DNA from: MED-G105 sp038522945
Lineage (GTDB): Bacteria > Pseudomonadota > Alphaproteobacteria > Caulobacterales > Parvularculaceae
Direction of reading: 5' to 3'
NCBI GenBank assembly: GCA_038522945.1
Contig: JBCBJV010000010.1
Span: forward strand, 55,763-119,762
DNA length: 64,000 nt
Below, in pieces: positions 36,507-44,275 of the stretch. The notes under the pieces were generated by a model that saw only the letters and a program-made list of their open reading frames with translations, did no database searches and was not told the DNA's origin. Each line of letters opens with the position of its first letter. Positions within the stretch are counted from its first letter, which is position 1. The translations under genes were made by a program, and so were the position numbers.

Positions 36507-37390
36507 GAGCGCCTGCCTCCGTCGTTCACGTCCGACCGAATGGGATATGACATGGCGAAGTCATTGCCCGGCATGAGGTGAAATCCGCGGAAGTTTATCA
36601 GGTTTGAGAACTTATCCGCACACGTGCGATGGGTTCGGTCGCATCCAGCGGTAACAATGAACGTGTCGCCCACGTCGATCGTCGCGCCCGTCGGCAGCCA
36701 GAGAGAGATCGACGCGCCATTGGCCCCGCGTGCATCGGCCTTGATGTGCGATCGGGTCCCTGAGTTGGCCCCACTCTGCCAGATTAAAACACCGTGGGCG
36801 AACCAGTCAGCCGCGAAACCTTCCAACCCGCTCGCTAAAAAACGCTGCACGTCCAGTAATTGACTGACCGTTCCCGCACCTTGAAGATTCGGCGCGGTAA
36901 GATTAACGCCGCAGCGCCGGTCGCCGACGACAGCATCGCACTGGCGCTGGTAGACGCGACCTACCGGTCGCGAGAGCGCTTCACTTGCACCACGTAATTC
37001 AGCAATAAACTTCGATCCCTCGCGGCGGATCTCACCTAACGTGCCGCGGCCCATTTCCATGCGTTGATCGGGTTGTTGCCAATTGACCCGGCTAACAGTG
37101 ACGCTCGCCCCATCAAACAGACCCGCTGCCAAATCCTCCGCGGTCACCCTGTCGGAGCTTATCAAGCCTTCCAGGCTTGCATTATTGACGGCCAGATCTG
37201 CGGTTGCCTCCATGGCCGAGCCATCCGCCCCGGTTCGGGGTTCATAGGTAACCCCGTCAAATTCAAGTGGCGCATCGTGGTCGGTAAAGCCCAGAACGAC
37301 ACCGTCGCGGCGGTCGATACGCCAACACTGGCACAAGGTCGTGGCCCCACCCTCTAGATGGGCAACGAGGCCCGGATCGATGGACTTCAC
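36503..37390 (-). CDS. GTA g13: baseplate hub protein (DUF2163 family)
   Basis: The 295-residue protein starts MKSIDPGLVAHLEGGATTL and has LGFTDHDAPLEFDGVTYEP and VYQRQCDAVVGDRRCGVNL, which mark the DUF2163/phage BR0599-like family used as the GTA hub protein. The four Cys residues in the second half may be structural. Its start overlaps the g12 stop by ATGA. Confidence 0.92.
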   Translation of the reverse strand: MKSIDPGLVAHLEGGATTLCQCWRIDRRDGVVLGFTDHDAPLEFDGVTYEPRTGADGSAMEATADLAVNNASLEGLISSDRVTAEDLAAGLFDGASVTVSRVNWQQPDQRMEMGRGTLGEIRREGSKFIAELRGASEALSRPVGRVYQRQCDAVVGDRRCGVNLTAPNLQGAGTVSQLLDVQRFLASGLEGFAADWFAHGVLIWQSGANSGTRSHIKADARGANGASISLWLPTGATIDVGDTFIVTAGCDRTHRTCADKFSNLINFRGFHLMPGNDFAMSYPIRSDVNDGGRRS

Positions 37391-38010
37391 AAGAATATCT
37401 CCCGCAGGGGAACGGAAGGAACGTCTCCGGCCCGAAATCCTGCTAAATTGATCCGTAAGCTGTCGGTATCAAACCGAACCGGCGTGTCGAACTCAAACCC
37501 GGCGGTGATTGCAGCCCCTGCAGGCGGTGCGCTGGCAAAGATCACCTCACCGGTTGCAAGATCGAGGCTGGTGGCTGTCTCACCCCCGGCGACTGCGCAG
37601 ACAACAGTGCCAGAAACCGGCTTTGGCACCGGGCGTGCATAGGATGCCTCCCCGCTTTCATATCGTTTTCTCAAGGCAAACCGGGTCGTTGTCCCGTCGC
37701 CGGTGCCGATTTCTTGATCGAGGGCAGAAACCAAAACGTCCGGTTGACAGGACCGATGGTCGAATGGGTCGCGAAATCGAAACCCGTAAAGCTGACCGCG
37801 GCGGGCTTCAAAAAACGCCGTAATCAGCGCAATATCATCAAGGGATTTCACCCCATAACCGACATTATAGCTACGGCGCGAATGGGCGAGCGGCGTGTTC
37901 CGCTCTTCATGGCCGGAGGCGAGCGTTACGATATCGGTGCGGCGCACCGGCCCACCTTCCGTATTGAGAGAAATCTCCAAAGGGAAGAGCACCTCATGAA
38001 AATTGGTCAT
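37387..38010 (-). CDS. GTA g12: distal tail protein (DUF2460 family)
   Basis: The 207-residue protein has FHEVLFPLEISLNTEGGPVR at the start and the family block GHEERNTPLAHSRRSYNVGY, then the conserved ITAFFEARRGQLYGFRFRDP. It matches the DUF2460/TIGR02217 family, assigned in RcGTA as the distal tail protein joining tube and baseplate. AGGAGG lies just before the ATG. Confidence 0.94.
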   Translation of the reverse strand: MTNFHEVLFPLEISLNTEGGPVRRTDIVTLASGHEERNTPLAHSRRSYNVGYGVKSLDDIALITAFFEARRGQLYGFRFRDPFDHRSCQPDVLVSALDQEIGTGDGTTTRFALRKRYESGEASYARPVPKPVSGTVVCAVAGGETATSLDLATGEVIFASAPPAGAAITAGFEFDTPVRFDTDSLRINLAGFRAGDVPSVPLREIFL

Positions 38011-38018
38011 GGTGCCTC

Positions 38019-38558
38019 CTATTGATTACGTTCAGCGCGCGCGAGAACGCGGGCAAGGCTGGCGGCGATCTGGGTTTCCGATGCCCGGAAGCTTTCAGGA
38101 GACGTCACGCCTGGTAGCGAAATCGAGACATTTACAGGGGCACTGCTCCCGCGCCCGATTGATCCGCTGACAGATGGCGTGAAAAGTTCCGGCCCGCGCT
38201 CGCCCACAAGATATTGCTGGCCCGCCGCAACGAGCCCGCCCTCAGCGCGACCACCGCCGAACGGAGCGGTCAATGCAGCCGTCAGGGCTGTCTCGATGGG
38301 ACGACGCACGAGCCCGTCAATGGCAATGCGCGACAAATCCCGCACGAGGCTTTCCGCAAGGCCCTTCAAAGAGAGCGAGCCCGACCGCGCAGCCCGCGCC
38401 AACGAGCGCTCAATGGAGCGGGCCGCGCCGTCGAAAGCCTCTTCGATGAGACCCGCAGCGGGTGAGATTTCCTCACGCGCTAGGCGCGATATCTCTTCGC
38501 TGGCGGTACTGAGACCAGCCGATAAGCCGGTCGTATCAAATCCAATGGAAAGGGTCAT
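38019..38558 (-). CDS. GTA g11: short tail tape measure protein
   Basis: The 179-residue protein starts MTLSIGFDTTGLSAGLSTAS and is helical, with an Ala/Arg/Ser-rich middle and GGGRAEGGLVAAGQQYLVGE, RGPELFTPSVSG near the end, as in lambda-like tape measure ends. Its shortness fits the short tail of GTAs. Its ATG overlaps the g10.1 stop by four bases. Confidence 0.88.
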   Translation of the reverse strand: MTLSIGFDTTGLSAGLSTASEEISRLAREEISPAAGLIEEAFDGAARSIERSLARAARSGSLSLKGLAESLVRDLSRIAIDGLVRRPIETALTAALTAPFGGGRAEGGLVAAGQQYLVGERGPELFTPSVSGSIGRGSSAPVNVSISLPGVTSPESFRASETQIAASLARVLARAERNQ

Positions 38559-38752
38559 AAATCAGTATCCGGATAGGTATGACATAACTGGTCAAGGGCC
38601 GACCGCGAGAGCGGACGTACATCCTCTGGCTGCAGCCAATGCCATTCGGTTGGAGAAAGCTGCCAGAAATCTTCAGGGCGCATGTTCAGCCCCCGGACCG
38701 CAAAGACGAAGGCGTCCCGCCATCGGCTTGCAGCGCCCGGCTCGCATTTTGC
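38555..38752 (-). CDS. GTA g10.1: tail assembly chaperone, probably made by -1 frameshift from g10
   Basis: This frame ends at 38555 and encodes a tail assembly chaperone-like domain: WRDAFVFAVRGLNMRPEDFW and then QLSPTEWHWLQ. The only ATG (38683) lies in the middle of that domain and would yield just 42 residues. Upstream to an in-frame TGA near 38775 there is no ATG, GTG or TTG. The domain therefore seems to need entry from g10 by a -1 shift at 38758-38752, giving 65 extra residues. The coordinates given start at the first shifted codon. Reinitiation at 38683, two bases after the g10 stop, remains possible for a shorter product. Confidence 0.75.
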   Translation of the reverse strand, partial: AKCEPGAASRWRDAFVFAVRGLNMRPEDFWQLSPTEWHWLQPEDVRPLSRSALDQLCHTYPDTDL

Positions 38753-39075
38753 TTTCCCGGCAGGGCCTCATCGCCCCCCGAAGTATCAACGCTTTCAGAC
38801 TGCATCCCGGCAAACGTCTTCGCGATCGCGCCTGCTGCCTCAGCCAGATCGATGTCCGACGCCTTTAGGGCCGCGAGGGTCATGGTCGCGCCGCCTCCTT
38901 CCAGCAGAGCTTGCAATATCAGCAGGAGATCGTTGACAGACGGGTCTTTGAGCCGGTCCTGCATGGCGCTCAAGGTACCGCCACCAAGGCGCTCTTCGAG
39001 GCTTGCCAGTACGCCCAGCGTCAAGCGCAAAGGCATGGTTTTGCCGTCGATCATCAGGGTAATGAGCGGTGACAT
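38686..39075 (-). CDS. GTA g10: tail protein / chaperone partner
   Basis: The 129-residue protein starts MSPLITLMIDGKTMPLRLTL and has VLASLEERLGGGTLSAMQDR, the GTA-gp10 family signature (phage tail tube-like). The start ATG at 39075 shares bases with the g9 stop (TGATG); a GTG one codon earlier is also possible. The last 20 or so residues after LPGK (Ser/Gly/Arg-rich) look weakly conserved, and the slippery heptamer lies exactly at GK, so this tail may be replaced by the g10.1 sequence in a fraction of the products. Confidence 0.9.
   Translation of the reverse strand: MSPLITLMIDGKTMPLRLTLGVLASLEERLGGGTLSAMQDRLKDPSVNDLLLILQALLEGGGATMTLAALKASDIDLAEAAGAIAKTFAGMQSESVDTSGGDEALPGKQNASRALQADGGTPSSLRSGG
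38752..38758 (-). promoter_or_regulatory. Slippery heptamer GGGAAAG for -1 frameshift in g10
   Basis: On the minus strand the bases are G GGA AAG when divided by the g10 reading frame, the X XXY YYZ pattern. The same heptamer is used by phage lambda for its G-GT tail assembly chaperone. After the slip the frame reads on through g10.1 to its stop at 38555. A small GCC-GAT-GGC hairpin and other GC-rich pairings follow within about 40 bases; whether they stimulate slippage is unknown. Confidence 0.75.
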
Positions 39076-39503
39076 CACGTCCCTCCCTGATCGGCGGTGA
39101 AGGTGAGCGCGCCAGCAGACGCAAGCGCCAGAGAAACCGTTGCCTCGCCATCATGGTCGCCGGCATAGTCCAGATTGACGATCTGGAAGGCGCCTTCGAT
39201 CTCCCCGAGACCCGGGATGATCACTTGCCAATCGCCAATGTCGCCATTGAAAAACGCAAGGCGCACCGCTTCTGCGGCGGCATCGTTCAGGAATATCCCC
39301 GCGCCCGCGACGGAGGCGGCCTTAACACCCGCACCGTCCAGAAGTTCGCGCCAGCGGCCCTGGCTTTCGCTGTGGGTGACATCGACCGTCGCGGCATTAA
39401 GGGATAGCGACTTGGTGCGTAACCCCGCGACGGTTGTAAACGACTGGGGAACGGCACCATTACCTATTTTCAGGAGAATATCTTTGCCGGGTTTAGCGGA
39501 CAT
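39075..39503 (-). CDS. GTA g9: major tail protein (TP901-1 family)
   Basis: The 142-residue protein starts MSAKPGKDILLKIGNGA with SFTTVAGLRTKSLSLNAATV, then VDVTHSESQGRWRELLDGAG; this is the tail-tube family signature. It forms the tail tube. GAGG lies about eight bases before the ATG at 39503, which is preferred over one four codons upstream. Confidence 0.94.
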   Translation of the reverse strand: MSAKPGKDILLKIGNGAVPQSFTTVAGLRTKSLSLNAATVDVTHSESQGRWRELLDGAGVKAASVAGAGIFLNDAAAEAVRLAFFNGDIGDWQVIIPGLGEIEGAFQIVNLDYAGDHDGEATVSLALASAGALTFTADQGGT

Positions 39504-39529
39504 GGGAAACCTCAATTCATTTGGTTTGA

Positions 39530-39949
39530 TCAGGGACGAGAACAGGTGACCGCGCGAAAGCGCATCACCCCGTTCCAGGTTTGTCCGTCTGGGGACAAAA
39601 ACACATCGGAGAAGATAAACCGCAAGGAAACAAGATCATGACCATCAACGGACAAGTTTGCGTCTTGCAGGGCATCGTAAATCGCTGTCATCACCGCCCG
39701 CGATTCCAGGCGGCCTTCATAGCGGGAATAACACCGTAGACGGAATTCATGGGCGAGACCATCATCGGCGCCAACCAGCGGGGTTGTTTTCCAGTCAGCA
39801 AAGACAACGAACGGATAGACGGGCTTTGTCGGGGCCACATCAAAAAGACGGGGCGGCGCGCCAATTAACTGGCCAAGGTCTACATCTTGAGACAGGCGGT
39901 CGTAGACGGCCGCCTGCAAGGCCCACGGCGCAGTTGCAACGGCGCTCAT
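39530..39949 (-). CDS. GTA g8: tail terminator (DUF3168 family)
   Basis: The 139-residue protein has APWALQAAVYDRLSQDVDLG and the DUF3168 blocks YPFVVFADWKTTPLVGADDG and the EFRLRCYSRYEGRLESRAVM region. The corresponding GTA protein closes the top of the tail tube. Its ATG overlaps the g7 stop by ATGA. Confidence 0.92.
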   Translation of the reverse strand: MSAVATAPWALQAAVYDRLSQDVDLGQLIGAPPRLFDVAPTKPVYPFVVFADWKTTPLVGADDGLAHEFRLRCYSRYEGRLESRAVMTAIYDALQDANLSVDGHDLVSLRFIFSDVFLSPDGQTWNGVMRFRAVTCSRP

Positions 39950-40269
39950 ATGGCCTCCTCGCCCACAAGGAGCAGTTTAAGCCCGCGCTCATCGGCGTCT
40001 TCCACGGACGTAATTTCATAGTCGGTGCCGCGATAGCGAATGCGGGACCCGAGCGAGAGGCCAGACCGTGCACGGATGGTCGCGCCAATTCGTTTGAGGC
40101 GTCGCTCACGGGGGGAGCCCGCCCCGCTTGCGCTGCTGGCGCTGGCGAGCCTTTCCACATTGGCCCAGACCGTGGCGGTTGCTTCCCAAGTGACAGCAAA
40201 GCCGCCGCCGGGATCCGCAGTCCGGATGCGGGCCAGAAAAGTAATCTGGTGTCTAAGCCGGCCGATCAT
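39946..40269 (-). CDS. GTA g7: head-tail adaptor (stopper)
   Basis: The 107-residue protein starts MIGRLRHQITFLARIRTADP with GGGFAVTWEATATVWANVE, typical of the phage head-tail joining family (SPP1 gp16 or HK97 gp10-like). It ends with GTDYEITSVEDADERG. It is coupled to g6 and g8 by four-base overlaps. Confidence 0.93.
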   Translation of the reverse strand: MIGRLRHQITFLARIRTADPGGGFAVTWEATATVWANVERLASASSASGAGSPRERRLKRIGATIRARSGLSLGSRIRYRGTDYEITSVEDADERGLKLLLVGEEAI

Positions 40270-40823
40270 AGGTGCACCCGCCGGTATGGGGCCATCAGCG
40301 TCGACAAGCTCTGGGGGCTGGTGAAGAAGCGATCAGTCCCCGCCTCTTCGCGGTGCTCGTAGAAATGGGCGGCAAGAATTTTGATCGCGAGAACAATCGG
40401 TTCCGGCACCTGCGCAAGGGACGGCCAGCCGGCAACGAAATCGACTTTCAGGGCACCGAGCTTTGCTGAATAACCGTGCGGGGCCTTCAGGCAGATCCGC
40501 CCACTGAACCCGGGGTCAACATCATAGGCGGAGGGGTCGAAAACCGTGACCGTGCCGTCATTCAGGGTCAGCGAGACTTCACTGACGGAGACCAAAGGCG
40601 CCACCGGCAGCGAAATCACCGTCGCGGGGGGACAGTCTAGCGACAAACGCCAGACTTGTGACATGATGGCGATCTCAAAGCGCGCTTCCAGCGCCTGACG
40701 CGCCGCGCGTCCGAGCCCGGCTATGAGGCTGTCCTCAACGGGCTCAGTCACGCGCAAGTGGGCCTTCAAGTCGTCTAGACTAACCGGTTCTGAGACCGGC
40801 GGTGTGATTAGGGTCAGGGACAA
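40266..40823 (-). CDS. GTA g6: head-tail connector
   Basis: The 185-residue protein starts at TTG (40823), about ten bases after a GGGAG site. PVSLDDLKAHLRVTEPVEDS, then the helix ARQALEARFEIAIMSQVW and the ending FYEHREEAGTDRFFTSPQSL fit the gp6-like connector family. It lies 83 bases after the capsid gene stop. Confidence 0.93.
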   Translation of the reverse strand: MSLTLITPPVSEPVSLDDLKAHLRVTEPVEDSLIAGLGRAARQALEARFEIAIMSQVWRLSLDCPPATVISLPVAPLVSVSEVSLTLNDGTVTVFDPSAYDVDPGFSGRICLKAPHGYSAKLGALKVDFVAGWPSLAQVPEPIVLAIKILAAHFYEHREEAGTDRFFTSPQSLSTLMAPYRRVHL

Positions 40824-40906
40824 AACGCAACACTCCCGTAGAGAAAGAATACCTAATCCGTGTCCGCACCGGAAATGATCCGGACACGGTGATGATGGGT
40901 TTCCGC

Positions 40907-42139
40907 TTAGCTTGCGGAGAACTGAAGGGCCTTGATGGCATCGAAGTCCTGAACACCGCCGCCAACACGCTTGGTCGTGTAGAACAACACGTACGGTTTG
41001 GCGGAGTATGGATCGCGCAGGACACGAATGCCTTGACGGTCGACGATGAGATAGCCGCGGCGGAAATCACCGAAGAGGATTGAGTTCGATCCGGTGGAAA
41101 TGCCTGGCATGTCTTCCACTTCCGTCACCGGATAGCCAAGCAGCGTCGACGCACTACCTGCCTCATGGGAAGGATGCCAGATATAGTTCCCGTCACTGTC
41201 TTTCAGCTTACGGACTTCTGCGACAGCTGATCGATTCATGACAAAACGGCCATTGGCACGGTAGGACTGATCGCTGGCATAGATCAGATCGAGCAACACG
41301 TCCGCCGCGTTACTCGCCGGGAATGCCCCGTCCACGCCTGTCGCGATGGTGCCAATTTCACTAGCGCCGCGTGTATCGTTCGCAGCAAAGGTTTCCGTCA
41401 GGATACCCTTTGGTTGGGTTGTGCCATTCCCGCTCGTGAACGCTGTCGTTTCCTGAACAGCGAACTCTGTCTGGACTTCATCAGCAAGCCATTGCTCGAT
41501 ATCGATCACCGCGTCATCGAGAAGCGCCTGACTTGCGGCCGGCATGGCATAAAGCTCCATGGTCGGAAAATCGATGGCGGTGAGCGTTGGCGTCGAGGTC
41601 TCAACGCGGGCGCCGGTCTCGCTGACCCAGCCCGCGCCAGCGCCGGTCAAGTTCACTGGTTTTTTAAAGCCATTGGCACCGATTTCGCGAACCGTTGCGA
41701 TCTGACGGAAGGGCGATACGGTGACGACCGCGTCGTTGATGATCCGCTCGACAGTTTCTGGTGCAAAGTAACCACCCTCGCTGTCATTGGTCGCATTCAG
41801 CGCTTTTTGCTCAAAGCTTGAGATGGCGGTTACATCGCCTCGGCGCACATAGCCCTGGAACGCGGCTTTTTGTTCATCATTGGGCTGATGGACACTGGCA
41901 CCGAACGCGGGACGCGCCTTTTCAAGCATCACCCGATCAATCGCAGATTTTTGTTCGTCCAGAGACTTATTCAGCCGCTCAATCTTGTCGTTGAGAACGA
42001 CATCGTCGCCCTTTTTTTGTTCAAGCGCCTGAAGACGCTCGTCATTGGCTTGCTTGAAGTGCTCAAAAGCGCCGAGGAAATCGGCCATCGCGCTTCGAAT
42101 ATCGCCTGGCAGGTGCCCGGCTTTGGTTTCCACTGTCAT
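40907..42139 (-). CDS. GTA g5: major capsid protein, HK97 fold
   Basis: The 410-residue protein has an N-terminal helical/coiled scaffold-like region (about 1-110, with KQANDERLQALEQKKGDD) that the g4 protease should remove, and then the HK97 core with GYFAPETVERIINDAVV, SPFRQIATVREIGANGFK and VAIDFPTMELYAMP-like strands. It ends with IKALQFSAS. The ATG at 42139 has AGGAG at good spacing. It builds the particle head. Confidence 0.95.
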   Translation of the reverse strand: MTVETKAGHLPGDIRSAMADFLGAFEHFKQANDERLQALEQKKGDDVVLNDKIERLNKSLDEQKSAIDRVMLEKARPAFGASVHQPNDEQKAAFQGYVRRGDVTAISSFEQKALNATNDSEGGYFAPETVERIINDAVVTVSPFRQIATVREIGANGFKKPVNLTGAGAGWVSETGARVETSTPTLTAIDFPTMELYAMPAASQALLDDAVIDIEQWLADEVQTEFAVQETTAFTSGNGTTQPKGILTETFAANDTRGASEIGTIATGVDGAFPASNAADVLLDLIYASDQSYRANGRFVMNRSAVAEVRKLKDSDGNYIWHPSHEAGSASTLLGYPVTEVEDMPGISTGSNSILFGDFRRGYLIVDRQGIRVLRDPYSAKPYVLFYTTKRVGGGVQDFDAIKALQFSAS

Positions 42140-42213
42140 CTCTAAACTCCTTTTGACGGACAGTTTCATGGGATCACGCGCTCGAAACACGAGGGGTGAT
42201 GTAACTTGTAAAA

Positions 42214-42783
42214 TCACGCGGAAAGGGCCCTTCTCCCCGACCGGTCGCGCATGGCGCTGGCAGCGCCCTGGAGGGCGCCCGCAAGGCCAGCTTCATCAGC
42301 TCTCGGCTGATCGTTTTCGGCAAGGCCCCCAATGCCGGAACGGACGATCCGGGCGGCAGGTGCCATGGGGAACGTCACAACGGAAATCTCCCATAGGTCC
42401 GCCCCCAGAATACGTCGCCCGCCTTCAATGCTGGTGGCACGGACGGTTTTGTATCCTATGGAAAGACCGTCAAGAATGCGGGCCTTGATCAGCGTATAGG
42501 CCTCAAGCCCGGCATGGGCGGAAAGGACAATCTCGCCTCTCACGTAAAGCCCCTTTTCGTGCTGACGAAACTCAGTCCACCGACCGATTGGCGTGCTTGC
42601 TGCATGTTGGTAGAGCATTGGCAGGGATTGACCCCGGCGCAAATGAGCATCGAACGCACCCGGTGCGATGATATCGCCATTGAGGTCCGGATCATTGTAA
42701 ATGGCCGCCCATCCTTCAATGGTACCAAAGCGAAGGTCGCGACCTTCAAATTCTGTTTCAACCAAATCCAACTGCTGTTTCAT
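42214..42783 (-). CDS. GTA g4: HK97-family prohead protease
   Basis: The 189-residue protein has GTIEGWAAIYNDPDLNGDII, the catalytic His in LPMLYQHAASTPIG and the Ser in ARILDGLSIGYKT, the expected S78-family pair. It cleaves the capsid protein and then itself. It overlaps the small g3.5 gene by ATGA and precedes the capsid gene by 74 bases. Confidence 0.95.
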   Translation of the reverse strand: MKQQLDLVETEFEGRDLRFGTIEGWAAIYNDPDLNGDIIAPGAFDAHLRRGQSLPMLYQHAASTPIGRWTEFRQHEKGLYVRGEIVLSAHAGLEAYTLIKARILDGLSIGYKTVRATSIEGGRRILGADLWEISVVTFPMAPAARIVRSGIGGLAENDQPRADEAGLAGALQGAASAMRDRSGRRALSA

Positions 42784-43049
42784 GGCTGGGTCTCCCGTTC
42801 CCGATGGTCCAGTTTTCGTTCAATTCGTGCGAGGCTGGCGCGCATGGCGAGTGCCTGTTCTTCCAGGCGGGCCGTGCGTTCCATGATCACGTCGGTATTG
42901 CCGACGCGGCGCTCCAACTGATGGATCCGTTCTGCAGCGGCGCCCGCCCAGATCAGACCAAGGGCCGTTTGGACAAGGATCGCTGCGCTGAACGCGATTG
43001 AAATCCGAAGATCACTAGCTGCAGGCTTTTGAGCAATCGCCGTGGTCAT
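42780..43049 (-). CDS. GTA g3.5: small membrane protein
   Basis: The 89-codon gene encodes one membrane segment (about 20-40, FSAAILVQTALGLIWAGAAA) followed by a coiled-coil-like helix (IHQLERRVGNTDVIMERTAR). The ATG overlaps the portal gene stop by four bases. A small ORF stands in this place in other GTA clusters; its function is not known. Confidence 0.82.
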   Translation of the reverse strand: MTTAIAQKPAASDLRISIAFSAAILVQTALGLIWAGAAAERIHQLERRVGNTDVIMERTARLEEQALAMRASLARIERKLDHRERETQP

Positions 43050-44275
43050 TGACTGCTCTCCCCAGACGGAGAAACGGGTAGCCCGAGCAAGCGTCGCTTT
43101 TCGTCCGGCCCCAGAAAATCCGCCTTCGTGACCCGATCCCAAAGGGCGTCTCGATCAGACGAGAGGGCTTCAATGCCGGTCACATCGCAGACAATCCGAT
43201 CGCTGCCGGAAGGTGGCAATAACCAGCCAGAAAGGGCGGCTGCCGTTCGCTTGACCAGCGGCAGAACCGTCTGTTTCCATAAGGCAAGGTTCGCCTCACG
43301 ATAGTTTGAGTACGTATTGTCGCCAGGAATGCCGAGCAACATGGGCGGCACGCCGAACGCCAGAGCGATGTCGCGCGCGGCGGCGTTTTTCGCTTCCTGG
43401 AAGTCCATCTCCGCTGGTGTCAGCGACATAGGCTTCCAGTCGAGGCCCCCGTCCAGCACGAGAGGACGCCCTGCATTTGCCGCGCCCGCATAGACATCAC
43501 CCAATTCAGCCTTGAGCCGATCAAATTGTTCCGTTGTAAGATTTTCCGCCCCATCAGGCCCCTTATAGATAAGGGCACCGGAAGGTCGCGCGGCGTTATC
43601 CAACAGCGCCTTGTTCCAGGCCATGGCCGCGTTATGGAGGTCCACCGGCGCCTGGGCCGCTTCCAGCGGGGCATGGCCGTAATAGTCATTGGTTGGATGG
43701 AAGAGCTTCAGATGGAGGAGCGGCAGCCAACCGGCCTCATCGGCTTGAAAACGCGTTTTGCGCCCACCCACCGCGTATTCATAGGCATCCGCCCAACCGG
43801 TCCGCCCGAGGCGCGCCTTGATCCGATCAGGCCGGAGCGCATAAAGCTCGCGCACCTCATCGCCGACCCGAACCGCCTCAATATAGGCATTGCCCGCAGT
43901 CTGCAGAAACCCGTAAACGGTCTCTAGGAAGGCGTTACCCGCCTCGCGTGGGTTTGGTTGCGCCAGCAGCGCAAGGGCTGGGTGTTCTGTGTAGACATCA
44001 TTGCCGGAAACAATCTGCAGGGGTGCAGAAGCGGCTGCTTCAGCAATTATCCGTACACAGCGGTTAGCGATCACATTGCGCTCGAAACCAGCGCGCGCAA
44101 GAGAGCTATAATCCCGCGGCGTCCAGACTGGCCCTTTGGGACCTGTCAGCGCAATAAGCGGGCGAGCCGCGGACTCCTTTGTTTCCGGCACTGCGCCTTC
44201 GTTCGATTGCTTGGACAAAAAGGGAAAATTCATTTGCTTTGCCTTTGAATGGGGTTTTTTGCTGACGTGGGCCAT
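43046..44275 (-). CDS. GTA g3: portal protein
   Basis: The 409-residue protein belongs to the HK97-type portal family: GNAYIEAVRVGDEVRELYAL, then LLHLKLFHPTNDYYGHAPLE, AALDNAARPSGALI-like and IALAFGVPPMLLGIPGDNTY with YSNYREANLALWKQTVLPL. It forms the DNA entry ring at the capsid vertex. The ATG at 44275 shares its A with the terminase stop (TGATG); an internal ATG at 44233 (MNFPFLSKQ) is an alternative. Confidence 0.95.
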   Translation of the reverse strand: MAHVSKKPHSKAKQMNFPFLSKQSNEGAVPETKESAARPLIALTGPKGPVWTPRDYSSLARAGFERNVIANRCVRIIAEAAASAPLQIVSGNDVYTEHPALALLAQPNPREAGNAFLETVYGFLQTAGNAYIEAVRVGDEVRELYALRPDRIKARLGRTGWADAYEYAVGGRKTRFQADEAGWLPLLHLKLFHPTNDYYGHAPLEAAQAPVDLHNAAMAWNKALLDNAARPSGALIYKGPDGAENLTTEQFDRLKAELGDVYAGAANAGRPLVLDGGLDWKPMSLTPAEMDFQEAKNAAARDIALAFGVPPMLLGIPGDNTYSNYREANLALWKQTVLPLVKRTAAALSGWLLPPSGSDRIVCDVTGIEALSSDRDALWDRVTKADFLGPDEKRRLLGLPVSPSGESSQ

